Assembly: GCF_000165425.1 (NCBI RefSeq)
Contig: NW_001799012.1
Location: 128,159 to 192,158 of the forward strand
DNA from: Paramecium tetraurelia
Lineage: Eukaryota; Ciliophora; Oligohymenophorea; Peniculida; Parameciidae
Length of the DNA stretch: 64,000 nucleotides
Direction of reading: 5' to 3'
Below are positions 51,859 to 63,931 of the stretch, one piece after another (within the stretch, counting starts at the first letter, position 1; each line of letters starts with the position of its first letter). Made by a program: the position numbers and the translations under genes. Below the pieces are notes generated by a model. It was not told the origin of the DNA. It made no database searches and worked only from the letters and a program-made list of their open reading frames with translations.

Positions 51859-52222
51859 GTCTTTTTCTGAACAAAAATAAAAGAATTTAATGTCTTCTAA
51901 GAATTCTTAAGGGACTACTTAAAGATTCTCGTGTGATTTTGATCTAACTGTAGTGTCTTCTCAAATATTCTATTATCCCAATAAATCTTACATGTAAAAG
52001 AATTATATCCCTAAATAATAATTCGCAATTAAATGATCCTCTGATTAAATTTCAATAATATTTTATTGTATTTATTAATAAAATTCTAGTTAGTAAACTA
52101 TATTTTACAAAGTTATTTTCTCAATAAATTGAGAATAACTCTTCCTATAATTTACTCACTTTTATCAAGTAAATAAGAAATTGTTTGGTAAAATTTAATA
52201 TAATTAATAATAAATATTTGAA
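51859..52222. other. Intergenic region with possible upstream exon of the WD40 gene
   Basis: The half near 51859-52060 is open on the minus strand in two frames and may hold N-terminal coding sequence of the WD40 gene that I could not join. The rest is AT-rich and should carry the promoter of the divergent gene at 52223. Confidence 0.4.
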
Positions 52223-52691
52223 ATGTAAGAGTGGCCTAAGAAATTGTTTTTAGCAATAGCATTCATTTCATGTTTTACTTGCTATGCTCGACCAGATTAT
52301 AATTTACCTCTTTTTGCATTCGCATATCTCCTATGGGACATCGATAGACCAGTAAAATATGTAGGAAAATCAAATAGGTTTCGCAAAAGATTAGATTGAT
52401 ATACTTATTCGTATACTCTTGGATTATTGATTTTGTGTGGTTGGTTTATTGGGGTCCATTTTGGAATTCGTCAGCATTTTCGCATAATTGGGCGGATGGA
52501 ATTCAAACATTTGTGTTGGTATTGTCAGTTATCAACTTCATCATTAAGGTAGGATATTGGGTTAAATTTTTCAGCTAGGTACGATAGTGGTGTGCATATT
52601 GGCAGAGAAGGAGTGTAAGGATGCGTTGCACCCAGAGAATGCGATGGCTCATGCAAAGAATATTTTTAATAGTGAGGGTTAGCATTAATGA
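52223..52691 (+). CDS. Small four-TM protein (AGTRAP-like?), 138 aa
   Basis: Seen: two 26-nt introns, the second ending CAG; exactly 139 codons. Four hydrophobic segments: FLAIAFISCFTCYA, LPLFAFAYLLWDI, IYLFVYSWIIDFVWLVYWG and FVLVLSVINFIIKLGTIVVC, then a cytosolic tail ECKDALHPENAMAHAKN. The spacing and the WxxD between TM2 and TM3 recall the angiotensin receptor-associated protein family, but identity is low and the name is tentative. Confidence 0.55.
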
Positions 52692-52742
52692 ATTACTTAA
52701 TATAGAAAATTTTGAAAAAAATTAATATCTATTTTAAAATTA

Positions 52743-53239
52743 ATGTCACAATAAGTTCTCTGGGAAGTGGTTAAAGGAAACAATGCCTTTTTGGTTAAGA
52801 GAAATGGATTGACATTGTCAACAGACCCATTCAATAACACAGGTGTGTAGACATATAGCAGCACAGGTAATTGGGTCGATGTATTAATTTAAAGGATTCA
52901 TCAGTAAGAACGCAGTTGGTGTTGTTTCAACCTAAGGAAAAGTGAATTAGATTAATAATATTAATTTGGTCGCAAAGAAGAGCACAAAATTCTAATAAGC
53001 TGATAGAAAGGCTAAAAACACTCAATCAGTGTATGCCTCAACCTTGGCTGTTAAGCATGGAGTTCACACTGCTTCCAGAGTAACTAATATATCAATAATC
53101 TTAGGTTATCAGAAAGAGATTCGGTACTTCAAGACTTGGATCACAAAAGGCAGCCCTCAGAAAGTTGGTCAAGTTAAACAGAGCAAACGCAGTCAGAAGA
53201 AGAAATGAATTGGCTGCCGCTAAAGCTTAAAAGAAATGA
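52743..53239 (+). CDS. RPL28: Ribosomal protein eL28 (RPL28)
   Basis: Seen: 147 residues after introns of 28 (ending AAG) and 25 nt. [48 protein letters not shown], then [20 protein letters not shown] and a basic tail. The order and the WxxVK...FLxKRN start match eukaryotic L28. Known: large-subunit surface protein. It starts 51 bases after the previous stop, same strand. Confidence 0.93.
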
Positions 53240-53391
53240 TTTGCATAATTATCAAAATGATGTACAATATATCAAGAAATAAATCATTATTATATTCTTC
53301 TTTCCTGAATCGATTAGTGTTAATATAAAATGATTCTCGAAAACATCATAAAACATTAAAATCTTCAGATTAAGATTTCATTTAAATAAAT

Positions 53392-53715
53392 ATGAGATCA
53401 TAAACCCATGCCCCAAAGCCTGGCTTCTCCTCCTTGGAATAGCAAGCTCCATCATTGCCAGATAAGAGCATTTCTAAAGACAGCAAGCTTTCCCTGGACT
53501 TTGTCAATGTGGCAACTCTTAAGGTGCGGTATGATAGATTTGGGAATATGATTGATAAGAAAAAGAGAGAATAGCAAGTGTCTTTTAGAGACAGAATAGA
53601 AAAGACACAAAAGTTATACGATTTAATAATGTTTGATCAATTTAAACTTGAATTAGAGCAGAAACAGAATTAAAAATAAGGAGAAACCTAAAATTTGTGT
53701 TGCTAAATTTAATGA
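53392..53715 (+). CDS. Uncharacterised 107-aa protein
   Basis: Seen: one open frame of 108 codons without intron. N-terminus Pro/Ser-rich (THAPKPGFSSLEQQAPSLPD), then a helical basic half (RYDRFGNMIDKKKREQQVSF; DRIEKTQKLYDLIMFDQFKL) and a tail with CCQIQ. No domain recognised. The RFGNxIDKKKR stretch looks conserved-like but I cannot name it. Confidence 0.55.
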
Positions 53716-53766
53716 AATTCATAATTATCTATTTTGTTCGTAAATATGTACTATACTTTTAAAATA

Positions 53767-54678
53767 TCATTATTTTTATTTCTCTTCATGATGTTCTCTG
53801 GCTTATTTCTTTTCAAGAGCAGTCAAATACAAACCATTATCATCTGGGAGTGAAATTAAGGGTTTCTTTCCTTTACCAATAGTGAAGATGTTGTTAATTC
53901 TGGTGGAAAAGTGTTTTCCATTTGAATCCTAATAAAGATTTAGATTGGAATCTATACCTTGACATGAACAATATCGAAAGATCCAAGATGTCTCTCTCTA
54001 TGTTGAATGAGTCCAACTCTTCCAATGTTGTTTCCTCCGACAATGTAGCAAATATTTCCTAATATTGTAAATGCATTTGATTACCTGGTTCTTCCTTGAT
54101 GAAATCAACGACCTTGCCGGTTTCCAAATCGATTTTGAGAGTGTCATTAATATGAATTTCTGGATTTGGATATCTGATTGTTCTGGCATCGTTGGTAACA
54201 ATGTAGGGAACATTGTTTGGTCCAACCTTCTTTTAAGTAACCTTGACTAGCTTGAACTTAGCTTCATCTGGTTTGATGGATTTTAAAATGAATTTTCCTT
54301 AGACATCATACAACACTCTATAACTCTCTCTTGTCTTGTCGATGGTAATAACGTCTGATTACAGATTATAAACTAATTAATACCCAACAATCCAACTGGG
54401 TATCCGAAGTCAGATCTCACTTTTCCATCAACTTTAACATTGCCATCCTTATCAGCAAGAATCATTTAGACTTCTCTAGCATAGAGAGCATATTTCAATT
54501 TTTGTTGCAATATAACAGACAATGGAATTGATTCTCTCAACTTATGAGGTCCTTATGAGGGTCTTGTGGTCCAATTTCCTCCCAACTTTGAAAGCATCCA
54601 ACTTTTTGGTGCTGTGATTCTTTTCATATGTTTCTTAGGTCCTCTAGCCTAGACAAATAGAACTCATTATCTTACCAT
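53767..54678 (-). CDS. RPS4: Ribosomal protein eS4 (RPS4)
   Basis: Seen: 266 residues after introns of 27, 29 (ending CAG), 26 and 29 nt. [79 protein letters not shown] and [18 protein letters not shown]. The first intron starts directly after the initiator ATG, so exon 1 codes a single Met. Known: small-subunit protein with S4-like and KOW parts, binding 18S rRNA. Confidence 0.95.
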
Positions 54679-54852
54679 GATTGTTTAAAGAAAAAATTAA
54701 AATCTTTTTTAATTTAATTCAAAATGTATGTATTCATGAGATCCCTAATATCGAAAAATGTTCTGAATTTAGCCAATCCCAATTCCAGCAATTCCTGTAT
54801 TCACAGCAACAAATTATGGTGATTAATATTACTAAAATAATAATATATAATA

Positions 54853-56425
54853 TCATAAGGAATCTTCATCGTCATCCTACTATTCCCCATCGTCTTTAAC
54901 ATTGAATATTCGAACTGATTATTTATAAGCCTGTTTCAACAGGACATACACTCCATCCTCCTGAGTTTTCAGATAATCAACCATATATCTCACACTTTAC
55001 CAAATTTCAACAGATTTAAAATTAATAATAGCAGCCAAATCTCTTTATGTAAAGGTTTCCACTAACAACAGAGAATGCTTATCCTAATCCTTTTAGTTTT
55101 GTCTAGCCAAATAACCAACCTTGATCTCTTCGCTCTCCAATAACTATGCCTAACACAACCATTTAGCGATATTATTAGTGTTATACACTTATGCAGTACT
55201 AATTAATATAAATAAACACTTACTTAGTTGTAATACCAGCCTAAGATAATAATGATTTCTTCCAATCAGGAGGTGTTTCGCACTCATTCAATGATTTCAC
55301 TAAGACAGGTTGTCCATCGTTATTTTCAGCTTCAACTGTAGTTCTCACAACCACTTTAAATCTCTCCTATCCTGCTCTCACTTCCTCTCCCTTGGCGGCT
55401 TTCTCAATCCTATCCTTTACTGTGACTTCTAAATATTTGAAACAAAGATCTTCAGAAAAAAGATATTTTTCAGCCAAATCGTTTTGTTCTGCCTCCTCAT
55501 CATTTTGTAATGAATTTTAAAAGAGCACTGGTTGATTGTAAGTACTCAACAATTACCAACTCAATTAGGCTATTGTACTTTCCTCACAATAATTTCGCAC
55601 TGTCCTTTCATCTTCAGGCATATCAACTGTGATATTCTCATTTATTGTCTGCAATTCCAAGTATGTCAATTCACTTCTGTTTTAAGGGCATTTGTCAAAG
55701 ACATAAGAATTGCCCTTCTTAGTTACCAAGATATCCCAAGGATATATTGAATACTTGATTGTTTAGATAGCAAATAACAATTTATCAGTTGTGTAGATGG
55801 TTGGAAGTTCTTCTGTTCCTTACCTTTCTGCTATGAGTTATTTAAAATATTTATCATCTTACACAGATCCTGAGATGACTTCTCCTCCTATAATAGATAT
55901 CTTTTTCTCATAATTTGGTCTCACTTTATCAAATTCTTTGTTGTATTTTTTTATTGTTCCTATACTTTGGATTTCTTTTATATCAATCAAAGAGTATTGA
56001 ACCTTCTCAATGTTCTACTTTTATGTCTCGTGAATACTAATCCAATCAGTTTTAATTGAGATTGAGTCCTTGAATCTGCATTTCTTATACACAATCACTC
56101 TCTTTGCAGCCTATGACATTTTGCTCTTCTTTCCCGTTTAATAGTACGATTGATACACGACTTGCTACTGTTATTAAGGGACAAAGGCGATCTTCTTTTG
56201 TACAGGCTTCTTGACTATTTTCTATCCAACAGTCTCATACTCATCTTCCAAATCTTTTTGCACTTGAGTTTATTTTGAGAAATCGCAACATCTACTTACT
56301 TTTTCCTATCTGCTAAAGGGCTAGAATAATCTGTCCTTAAACTCTTCAAATTAATAATTTGGGTCTGGACAGAAATCAGATAAAGGAGCATAACTCTTTA
56401 TGAGATTTTGCAAATTGGAATCCAT
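54853..56425 (-). CDS. EIF3D: Translation initiation factor eIF3 subunit d
   Basis: Seen: 515 residues after one 25-nt intron. N-terminal basic region (KKPVQKKIAFVPQ), KYNKEFDKVRPNYEKKISII, YSIYPWDILVTKKGNSYVFD (VNWQDLVLVKKDNKLFFDKR in others), KYLFSEDLCFKYLEVTVKDR, WKKSLLSQAG and IWQSVRYMVDYLKTQEDGVY. It ends in an acidic DDGEQQDDDED tail. Known: cap-binding subunit of eIF3, acts in the cytosol. The order is complete and length is close to the family (~550). Confidence 0.9.
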
Positions 56426-56471
56426 AAATTAAATATTTTATCGAATTTAAATAATTATACAAATTATCCCA

Positions 56472-58694
56472 TCACTTATTAACACTATTGATTATTTCTT
56501 ACAAAGCAGAAGCTATTTATGTTATCTGCAAGGATATCGATCTAAATAATAATAGAATTATTGGATACTCATAAAACTATTGACCATAATCCAAATTTTG
56601 GAAGGCCTCAGTAATTGTCTGTAGCGAATTCTCAAATTCCTCTTCATCTAAATTTGCTGTCTTCATAAACTTCTCGTTCTATGTCAATTGATTTGAAGCC
56701 TCTTCCAATTAAGTAAGATTTATCGATGTGAACTATCATAATTACTTGCTTTTCTTACTATGGCATAATAATCATTAATCTTCTAGTTGATAATTTTCAT
56801 GACCTGTTGTTACAAAAATTGATCTAATCCTGTATTCATACTTTTATCCAATCTCAAATCATCTATGTACTTCTCTAAACTCGCTAATTATTGTTTTATC
56901 AGGTCCAACTTATTGCTGATAATCTCAATAGACAAGGATAAAGTTCTCAAATTTTGAATATTCTACCTGTAAAACTTTTACGACTCTTACAAGGAAGTTT
57001 GTATTTTGCTACTAATCATCTAATTGTTATTTTATTCAACAAATAATAATTGATCCCTCACATTTTGCACCTAATCCTCATTGTTTTTGTTAATGTAACT
57101 AGCTTCTAGGAGTCTCTTCTGCACATCTAGATGAACATTATAACCATAAAAATACCGTCTAGCACTCTCTTAAAGACCTCAATTTATTGTTGACTCAATG
57201 GTTTCTTTCCCTCTTCATTTTAAGATTAAAATTCAATCATGTTCTTTATTTTAATCAACTATCTTCCTTACTCTTATTGCATTTGATGAATTTTGTTAAT
57301 CTATTGTTAATAGCCTTTCCACCCTCCTCTTTCCTTGATGAAGTTCACCTTCTCCTAAATGGAAGGTGTTAGCTTCAAAGATTCAGCATTTTAAAATGCA
57401 TCTAACATAAATTGCAGATTGTATTTGTTGAATATGGTTGTATAAGTATTTTAGAACTCAACCAATTTCTGATTTGCCTGAAACTTTTTTGAATTGATCT
57501 CCTCAATTAGCTTTATCACTCCAAGTCTCTTCTCATCCTCTTGCTTCAGCTTTTATTCATTATTTTATTCGTAAACATCAGGTGCCTTGGACTTTATTAG
57601 ATCTTGTTTCACAGGGAGTGGCAACAATTCATACTCTTTGGCAATAGGGTTCTTGTTCACCTTGTCATTCAAGTAGTTATACTCTTTCTTTAAGTTTGCA
57701 ATTTATTGCCTAGCACTTTAAATAAATTGAATTACTATTGTGTAACTAGGAACTCATTTTTTTATTTATATTTTTTGAAGATGGTTGCTATGGCTGATTC
57801 AGCCTTATTAATATAGGCTATTGCCTTTCCCATTCTCTACTCTTTGGGGAATTCTTTGGCTGTCTCTGACATCAGTTTTCCCAAGCCTATGTAGAGAATG
57901 ACCTCTGATATTGTGCTATCGTTATTTAGTTTCTCCAATAGTTAATTGTAAATCATTGGTGGAATCTATTTTTTGTTGCATTACTTGGATTGTATCAAAT
58001 ATCGTATTGCTGAGTCATACTATTTGTTGGCCTCCTGCAGAAGGCTGAGACTTTCCAGTTATTCCTGATTTCCCTTTTGAGTTTTGAAATGTTCATAGAG
58101 CTTTTTATATCCAAAAGCTTGGGCCTAAAGGTGGAACACGTAATCATTACATAACTATTCAACATGTAGATGTGAACGACTGAGAGATCTGAGTGTTGCT
58201 AGACAATTTTAGAATTAATAAAGGGCAAGACTTCTTACAGTCTTTGATAACTCCAAAGCATGTTTCTAGTTTTGGTTAATGAAATTTTGATTTGTTGTTC
58301 ATTCTGGGCCTGATGGTAATACAGGATGCCTAAGTTGTATAATTGACATGCATATTCATAATGCCATTAATTTGATTAAGTGAATTTGTTCTAAAAATAT
58401 GTCTATCTGACTTACAGGTTCGTACGAATCATTCCAACAGAAGGTAATTTCATCTTGGAGAGGCTGTTTCAGAATTTCATCCAAAAGCGTCATATATTCG
58501 AGCAATTGCTTCTCCAACTGGGTGCAGGCCTCAAGATTTCCCTTTAAACAATCTTATTGTTGAAAATTTAGCAATCTTTTGCGACAATCATCGATACTGA
58601 GCAGAGTTTGATTCTAATTTTACAAATTCTTTCATACATTCGATTGGGGGAATTTAGTTGGCTTGGTTTACTTGAAACGAAACCCAAAGTTCAT
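56472..58694 (-). CDS. BRO1-domain protein (ALIX/Bro1-like)
   Basis: Seen: about 680-700 residues depending on two in-frame introns of 24 and 27 nt; frame-setting introns are 25, 26, 20 (ending AAG), 29 and 26 nt. BRO1 part: FCWNDSYEPNKFTQSNQWHY, EYACQLYNLGILYYHQAQNE, AQAFGYKKLYEHFK, VILYIGLGKLMSETAKE and KEYNYLNDKVNKNPIAKEYE. A long coiled V-domain-like region follows (NLRTLSLSIEIISNKLDLI). No Pro-rich C-terminus. Known: BRO1 proteins bind ESCRT-III and act in endosomal sorting, membrane repair and, in fungi, pH signalling. Confidence 0.85.
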
Positions 58695-58772
58695 GTGAAT
58701 TAATTATATTATTTATTTTAATGACGAAGGTTTGATTTAAGATAGAATAAAAATTATCAAATATTTAATTTA

Positions 58773-59298
58773 ATGAAATAAAATAGAGTTTCTATATTGA
58801 CCAAATAAAACATAAGATATGAAGGATCTGTTTATGCAATAGACAAAATTCGAAAAACAGTCTTCCTCAAAGATGTGAGGTGTATGGGAACTGAGAACAG
58901 GGAAGCTGCGATATTCATCCCTCCATCAACAAAAATCACTCAAATGGCTGAGTTCACAAATGAGTAGATTTTGGAGATCAAAAAATTAGTAATGCTTTTT
59001 GTCTATTTGCAAGAACACCACTGACTTCCCAGAACATTTACCCGCTGCCACCAAAGAACATACTCAAAGTTCTCAAGATCAGAAATTGGCATCCAAAATT
59101 TTAAACCAAAGTTGCACCTACGAAGTCACCAGATCGCCTCTGCCCAAGATAACTATGAGAAAAAATAGACACTTCCTGTCTCAAAGTCCTGATCCGAGGA
59201 AGGTGGACTAGAAACCTGTTTATATTACAAATAATTATTTATAATTGAAGAAAATGGAATAATTCAAAAAAATGCTTATGTTCAGACAACACAGATGA
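58773..59298 (+). CDS. Short LSM14/Scd6-domain protein, 166 aa
   Basis: Seen: LSM14-type Sm fold at residues ~5-75: SILTKQNIRYEGSVYAIDKI, RKTVFLKDVRCMGTENRE, IPPSTKITQMAEFTNEQILE. A 25-nt intron at 58989-59013 ends AAG. The C-terminal half is Ser/Lys-rich (VTRSPLPKITMRKNRHFLSQ) and no FDF or RGG motif is seen. Known: LSM14/RAP55/Scd6 proteins repress translation in P-bodies and bind DDX6 through FDF. The absence of FDF/RGG makes this a shortened member. The start at 58773 is chosen because it brings the whole domain in frame. Confidence 0.8.
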
Positions 59299-59364
59299 GG
59301 TTGTATATTTTAATTCATGTGATATTTTGAAATTCTCAGAATTATACATTATTTTTATTATCTT

Positions 59365-60496
59365 ATGGGGAATTGCCAATGTCAATCTGCTGAAATCCAA
59401 AAGACCGAAGAAATGCAGCCTCTCGAATTCAAATAGGAGAACTATAATAGTTTCGAGGATCAACAATTACAGTTTTGCCAGGCTCAACAAATATTATAAT
59501 AAGAGACCATTAAGTCCAATAATGAAACATCTGATGACACTCATAGACCTAATCCGTAATTAGTGTGGCAAACACAGACGTAGTTCACCACTTATAATCT
59601 CATAGTTCAGGTAATCTTGTCTAAAAGTAAAATCTAAGAAAATTATGGATGAATTGGGCCCATTCGAATTAAATGACCAGGAAGGCTATTTCTATGGAGT
59701 CTATGAGTAAAAAGATGGTTCGCTCTATAGAGGTTGTTGGCATCAAGGCCAAAAATTTGGATATGGTACTTCAACACAATACCTATCACTTTAGGAAGCT
59801 TAATCTATCAAGATGGCTCCGTCTTTTAAGGGCAATGGAGAAAGGATAAGGCGAATGGCAAAGGAAGAATGATCTACACTGACGGAGACTGGTACGAAGG
59901 GGATTGGACTGATGATTTAAGTTATATTACTGTTATTTTTTAGAGCATGGCAATGGAAAATATGTACATTGCGATGGAACCATCTATGAAGGAGAATGGG
60001 AAAATGATTGCTAGAATGGGTAAGGATAAGAATAATTCATCGACGGATCCACCTATAAGGGGTAGTTTAAAAATGGCAAGAAGAACGGATTTGGCCATTA
60101 TGTTTGGGTTGATGGATAAAGTTATGAAGGACAGTTTGAATCCAATTACTTCTGTGGTTTTGGGTATTGAATTCAGTATTATGAATAAGAAAATATGTGT
60201 GGACTGATGGCAGATAATATGAGGGTTAATGGTTAAATGGAAGTATGAATGGGAATGGCATCATGAAATGGCCAGATGGAAGAAAGTATGAAGGATAATA
60301 TTGTAATGACAAAAAGCATGGATAAGGAGTCATAGAATGGCGTAATTTGTGTATTTAATGTAAGGTAGCTGATGGTAGGAAATATTCAGGATAATGGGAA
60401 TTGGGAAAACAACATGGAATTGGAGAATATTTTAATGGGTAAATCAAAAAAAAAGGTTAATGGAACTATGGCAAGCGACTCAAATGGTTAGATTGA
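59365..60496 (+). CDS. MORN-repeat protein with predicted N-terminal acylation
   Basis: Seen: introns of 28 (AAG), 29, 23, 26 (AAG) and 27 nt give 332 residues. N-terminus MGNCQCQSAE, suited to N-myristoylation plus palmitoylation. From residue ~95: repeated MORN units such as YGVYEQKDGSLYRGCWHQGQ, GKGRMIYTDGDWYEGDWTDD, HGNGKYVHCDGTIYEGEWEN, NGFGHYVWVDGQSYEGQFES and NGNGIMKWPDGRKYEGQYCN. No kinase domain follows. Known: MORN proteins bind membranes or tubulin-based structures, in ciliates often near basal bodies. Confidence 0.88.
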
Positions 60497-61663
60497 GACA
60501 ATATAGATATTAATAATCTTTATTCGGTAATAAGATCCCTTAATTCTTTTTGTTTTCTTCAATATACTAAATATAAAATTATCTTGTTTATAGATAATAT
60601 AATTGATCAACCACTTTTGAGGTAGTAGGGTAATAATAAATGTTGATGTTAGATAAGTTATACTAAAAATATAATTTTATCCTTATATTCATTTTCATCC
60701 TATGAACTTTTGTCTAATTTTAATCTATGTGATCTTACTTGTTATTAGTATTTAAAGTATCTAGAGTAATGAAAACAATATGTTACCTATATTTATTAAG
60801 AATTTGATTATTGATTTAATTAATTTAGTAATAGAAATATTAATAATAATTATTAAATGACATTATTAATTATTTACACTTAAGGATTTATTTTCAATTA
60901 GGATAACTTTATTAGTTTTTTAGGAAGATTAACACTTTTATTATTATATTTGATGATATATTGAGTGTTTTATTGTTGAATTATATGTAAGGTTTTTGAA
61001 AATTATGATTTGATAAATCAAATAATTATATGTTACTATTTAAGATTATTTCTCAAAATAGTATTGAGGACTAATTAATGTAAAATTAATGTCAAAAATT
61101 CAATAAAAAAAATGTATATATATCAAAAGCAACTCAGTCGATGAATCTTTCTTTCCATTAATAAAGTCTAAGATGTTTGCTTTTATTTATATTTACTAAT
61201 AACTGTTGCAACTCCTTATTATTAACCAATACTCATAAATTAGTTTTATTATAAAATCTAAAAATTCATTAATGAGAATATCCTTTTGATAAATTACAAT
61301 CCATTAATTAAGTTTAGAAGTGTTTAAGATGAGATATCAATAAATTAGAGTATGACCAAATCCAATAGGAGGTAAATTCTTATAGCAATGTATTTTTTTG
61401 CTCAAAAATATTCATGATCCAAGTATCACATTTATCAAATAAGAAAATGCTTTGCATTTGATGATATTAACAAAAAGATCAATAGATGTTCTCCTTTGAC
61501 AATTTATTTCCTAAGATTAACTTAATTGAGCTCACATTACAATTACTCAACTTAAAAGCATATATAAATCAAATCTAATTCTGAATTCCAACTTAAACGA
61601 GTAGCAAATCAATTTCAGAAGGGTAGTGATACTAATAATCTGTTTTATAATATTATTTATTTA
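60497..61663. other. AT-rich intergenic region
   Basis: About 1.17 kb. From ~61440 the plus strand is open in frame with the F-box gene (KCFAFDDINKKINRCSPLT) but has no ATG, so it may be leader or chance. No other gene is seen. Confidence 0.5.
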
Positions 61664-62527
61664 ATGGATAAACTTGATAAAATAATTGCCTAATTAGATG
61701 AATTAGAAATTAGTCAAAAGCACAGAGAAGATTTGATTAAGCGCAATCAAAGTTCGTAAATACTAAAGTTACCAAAAGTATAATCGATTGAGTATTATAG
61801 GTGATTCTAATTCAAAGAATTTGTGGATTTTTGGATGATTAGGATCTATATAGATTTACAGCTACTTGTTCAACAATGAGAAAGATAATGTTTTGTCCTT
61901 TGGGATTTAAATTATTGACCTTGAGTCGAAATGCACAACATATTGTTGGAGGAAACAAATAGCAATAATAACAACTCAAGAAAGAAAAATAAGAGATTGT
62001 CTCTAGCGGAAGTATTTCAGGGAATAACAGTGTATTTGATTCAGAAGAAGATGCATTGGCTCAATTGTAAGCCTTGAAATCCGTGAAGGAATTCTTAACC
62101 ACTAAATTGCAATCATCATAAGCACAAATGCAAAACCTAGAGGATTTGATCACTGATTCCTCAGACACATTGAAATACGAGAAATCAGTAAATCTGAAAT
62201 TGCAATCCAAAATCAATATTCTGCAAAACCAACTCTCCATCTCTGAATTGCAAAGACAAGATGTTAAGGAAAACTTATCCGAACTAAATTCTAAATACAA
62301 TAAAATAGTAATTCTTATTTCTAACTTAGATTAGCCAAATGGAACAGGATAGGATGGTGATCCAAGATGAAAAAGACAAATTGTTAAGTCACAAGAAGGT
62401 ACTTATCCAAGAAGTCTACCGATTGAGAGGATAGGTTTCGCAAATGGAAGAGGATCAAAACAACTACCAAGCAGCTCTAAAATAAGTTAAATCCTTTATG
62501 GATACAATTGAATTGAAACCAATTTGA
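61664..62527 (+). CDS. F-box-like coiled-coil protein, 272 aa
   Basis: Seen: introns of 23 and 22 nt; exactly 273 codons. A short N-terminal helix, then LPKVILIQRICGFLDDQDLY with RFTATCSTMRKIM, the F-box pattern (LP..L...I..FL...DL.....C). The rest is a Gln/Ser-rich linker and a long coiled coil (ILQNQLSISELQRQDVKENL; KVLIQEVYRLRGQVSQMEED). Known: F-box proteins bind Skp1 in SCF ubiquitin ligases. Without a known substrate-binding domain its targets are unknown. Confidence 0.7.
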
Positions 62528-62675
62528 TTAAGTAATTTATCAATATGATTCTAATTCGTTTAATTTTTCGAAAATTACTAACTTAAAGTTGTAATTAGTT
62601 ATATACTTATTTTATGCCCCTTATTGATAAAATTAGATTCAAGCAAATATTACATTAAAAGTATTTTTATTAATT

Positions 62676-63931
62676 ATGGATTACGAATTACCATCCTTAT
62701 CCGAGCCTTTTACTTGGATCACATATGCCATTTTGGGAACATTAGTTGGATTGGCTCAAGCAGGAGGAATAGGGGGAGGTCCCATTGTATCACCTGTAAT
62801 GATGGTTTTGCTAGGCTGTTCGAGCAAGTAGGCCATCTGGAACACCTACATTATGTTATTCGGAGGAAGCATAGGTAATTATGCAAGGTTGGGGAGAGAG
62901 AGAGTAAGTATAGATTTAATTTGGTAATTAGATTTCGAATGGGAGTAGTCCATTAATCAATTACCAATTAGTATAGATAACACTTCCATTACTTTTAGCA
63001 GGAGCCATTTTAGGGGTTGCAACTGGGAAATGGTTACCAAAAGTGGTTGTGGTGATATTTTTATTTGCCATTTTATTAAATGTGTTTCTAAAGACCAAGA
63101 AAGTTTATAAAAAGATTAGGGAAAAAGAATAGAGCGAACTCCTATAATAAGTAGAAATGAAGGAATTAATGTTAACCGACTACAGTGCAGTGCCATAAGA
63201 TTTATAATAGATATTGGAGAATGAATCAAAGCTTTATCCTACAGAAAATCTAAAAGAGATAGCCTTCTCAGTGATTATCGTAGTTGCATTAACTTTATTG
63301 AAGGGAGCTGCAACCATTCCTTCAATACTAGGTATAAGTTACTGCGGAATGGAATTTCATTTTATCAATTTCATCATTTTTGGAATAGGATACTATAATG
63401 TGTAGAGATATAGGAAGTGGATTAAAAAAGATGAGGAGTTTAAATAGTCTTTAGGATACGATTTCTCTGGAGGGAAGATAAGTGAAGTGTTTGGAATAAC
63501 TGTGAAATCAAGTATGAAAGCAGGCTTTTTAGGAGGGCTGGTTGGTTTAGGAGGAGGAGTGGTATTAACACCCATTTGGCTTGAAACTGGAATCCATCCT
63601 CCAAGGGCTGCTGCATCTGCTACTTTTACTGTGATGTTTACTTCATTTATATCTGTGTTCATTATTGCATTGTCTGGGGGGTATCATTTATCTCAATTTT
63701 TGATCTTGGCAGTAATAAATTCATTATAGTTATTAGAGTGTATCTGGTTGCGGAAGTTATTTGATTGCAGGGATCTTAAAGAAATTAGTTAAGAAATATA
63801 AAAGAGAATCAATTATTATTCAAGTGTTACTAATTGTAATTGCCTTTGGATTGGTTGTTTTACCTCTCTAATCAATTAAAGATGTATACTATAATCCACT
63901 TTCATCTTTATAATTTGGTCGCTTGTGTTGA
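62676..63931 (+). CDS. TauE/SafE-family membrane transporter
   Basis: Seen: introns of 28 and 25 nt; exactly 401 codons. Two related halves, each with a Gly-rich entry: GTLVGLAQAGGIGGGPIVSP and GFLGGLVGLGGGVVLTPIWL, followed by several TM segments (ITLPLLLAGAILGVATGKW; TVMFTSFISVFIIALSGG; SIIIQVLLIVIAFGLVVLPL). A ~50-residue hydrophilic loop joins the halves. Known: TauE/SafE (DUF81) proteins export organic sulfonates or sulfite in bacteria and occur widely in ciliates; the substrate here is not known. Confidence 0.85.
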
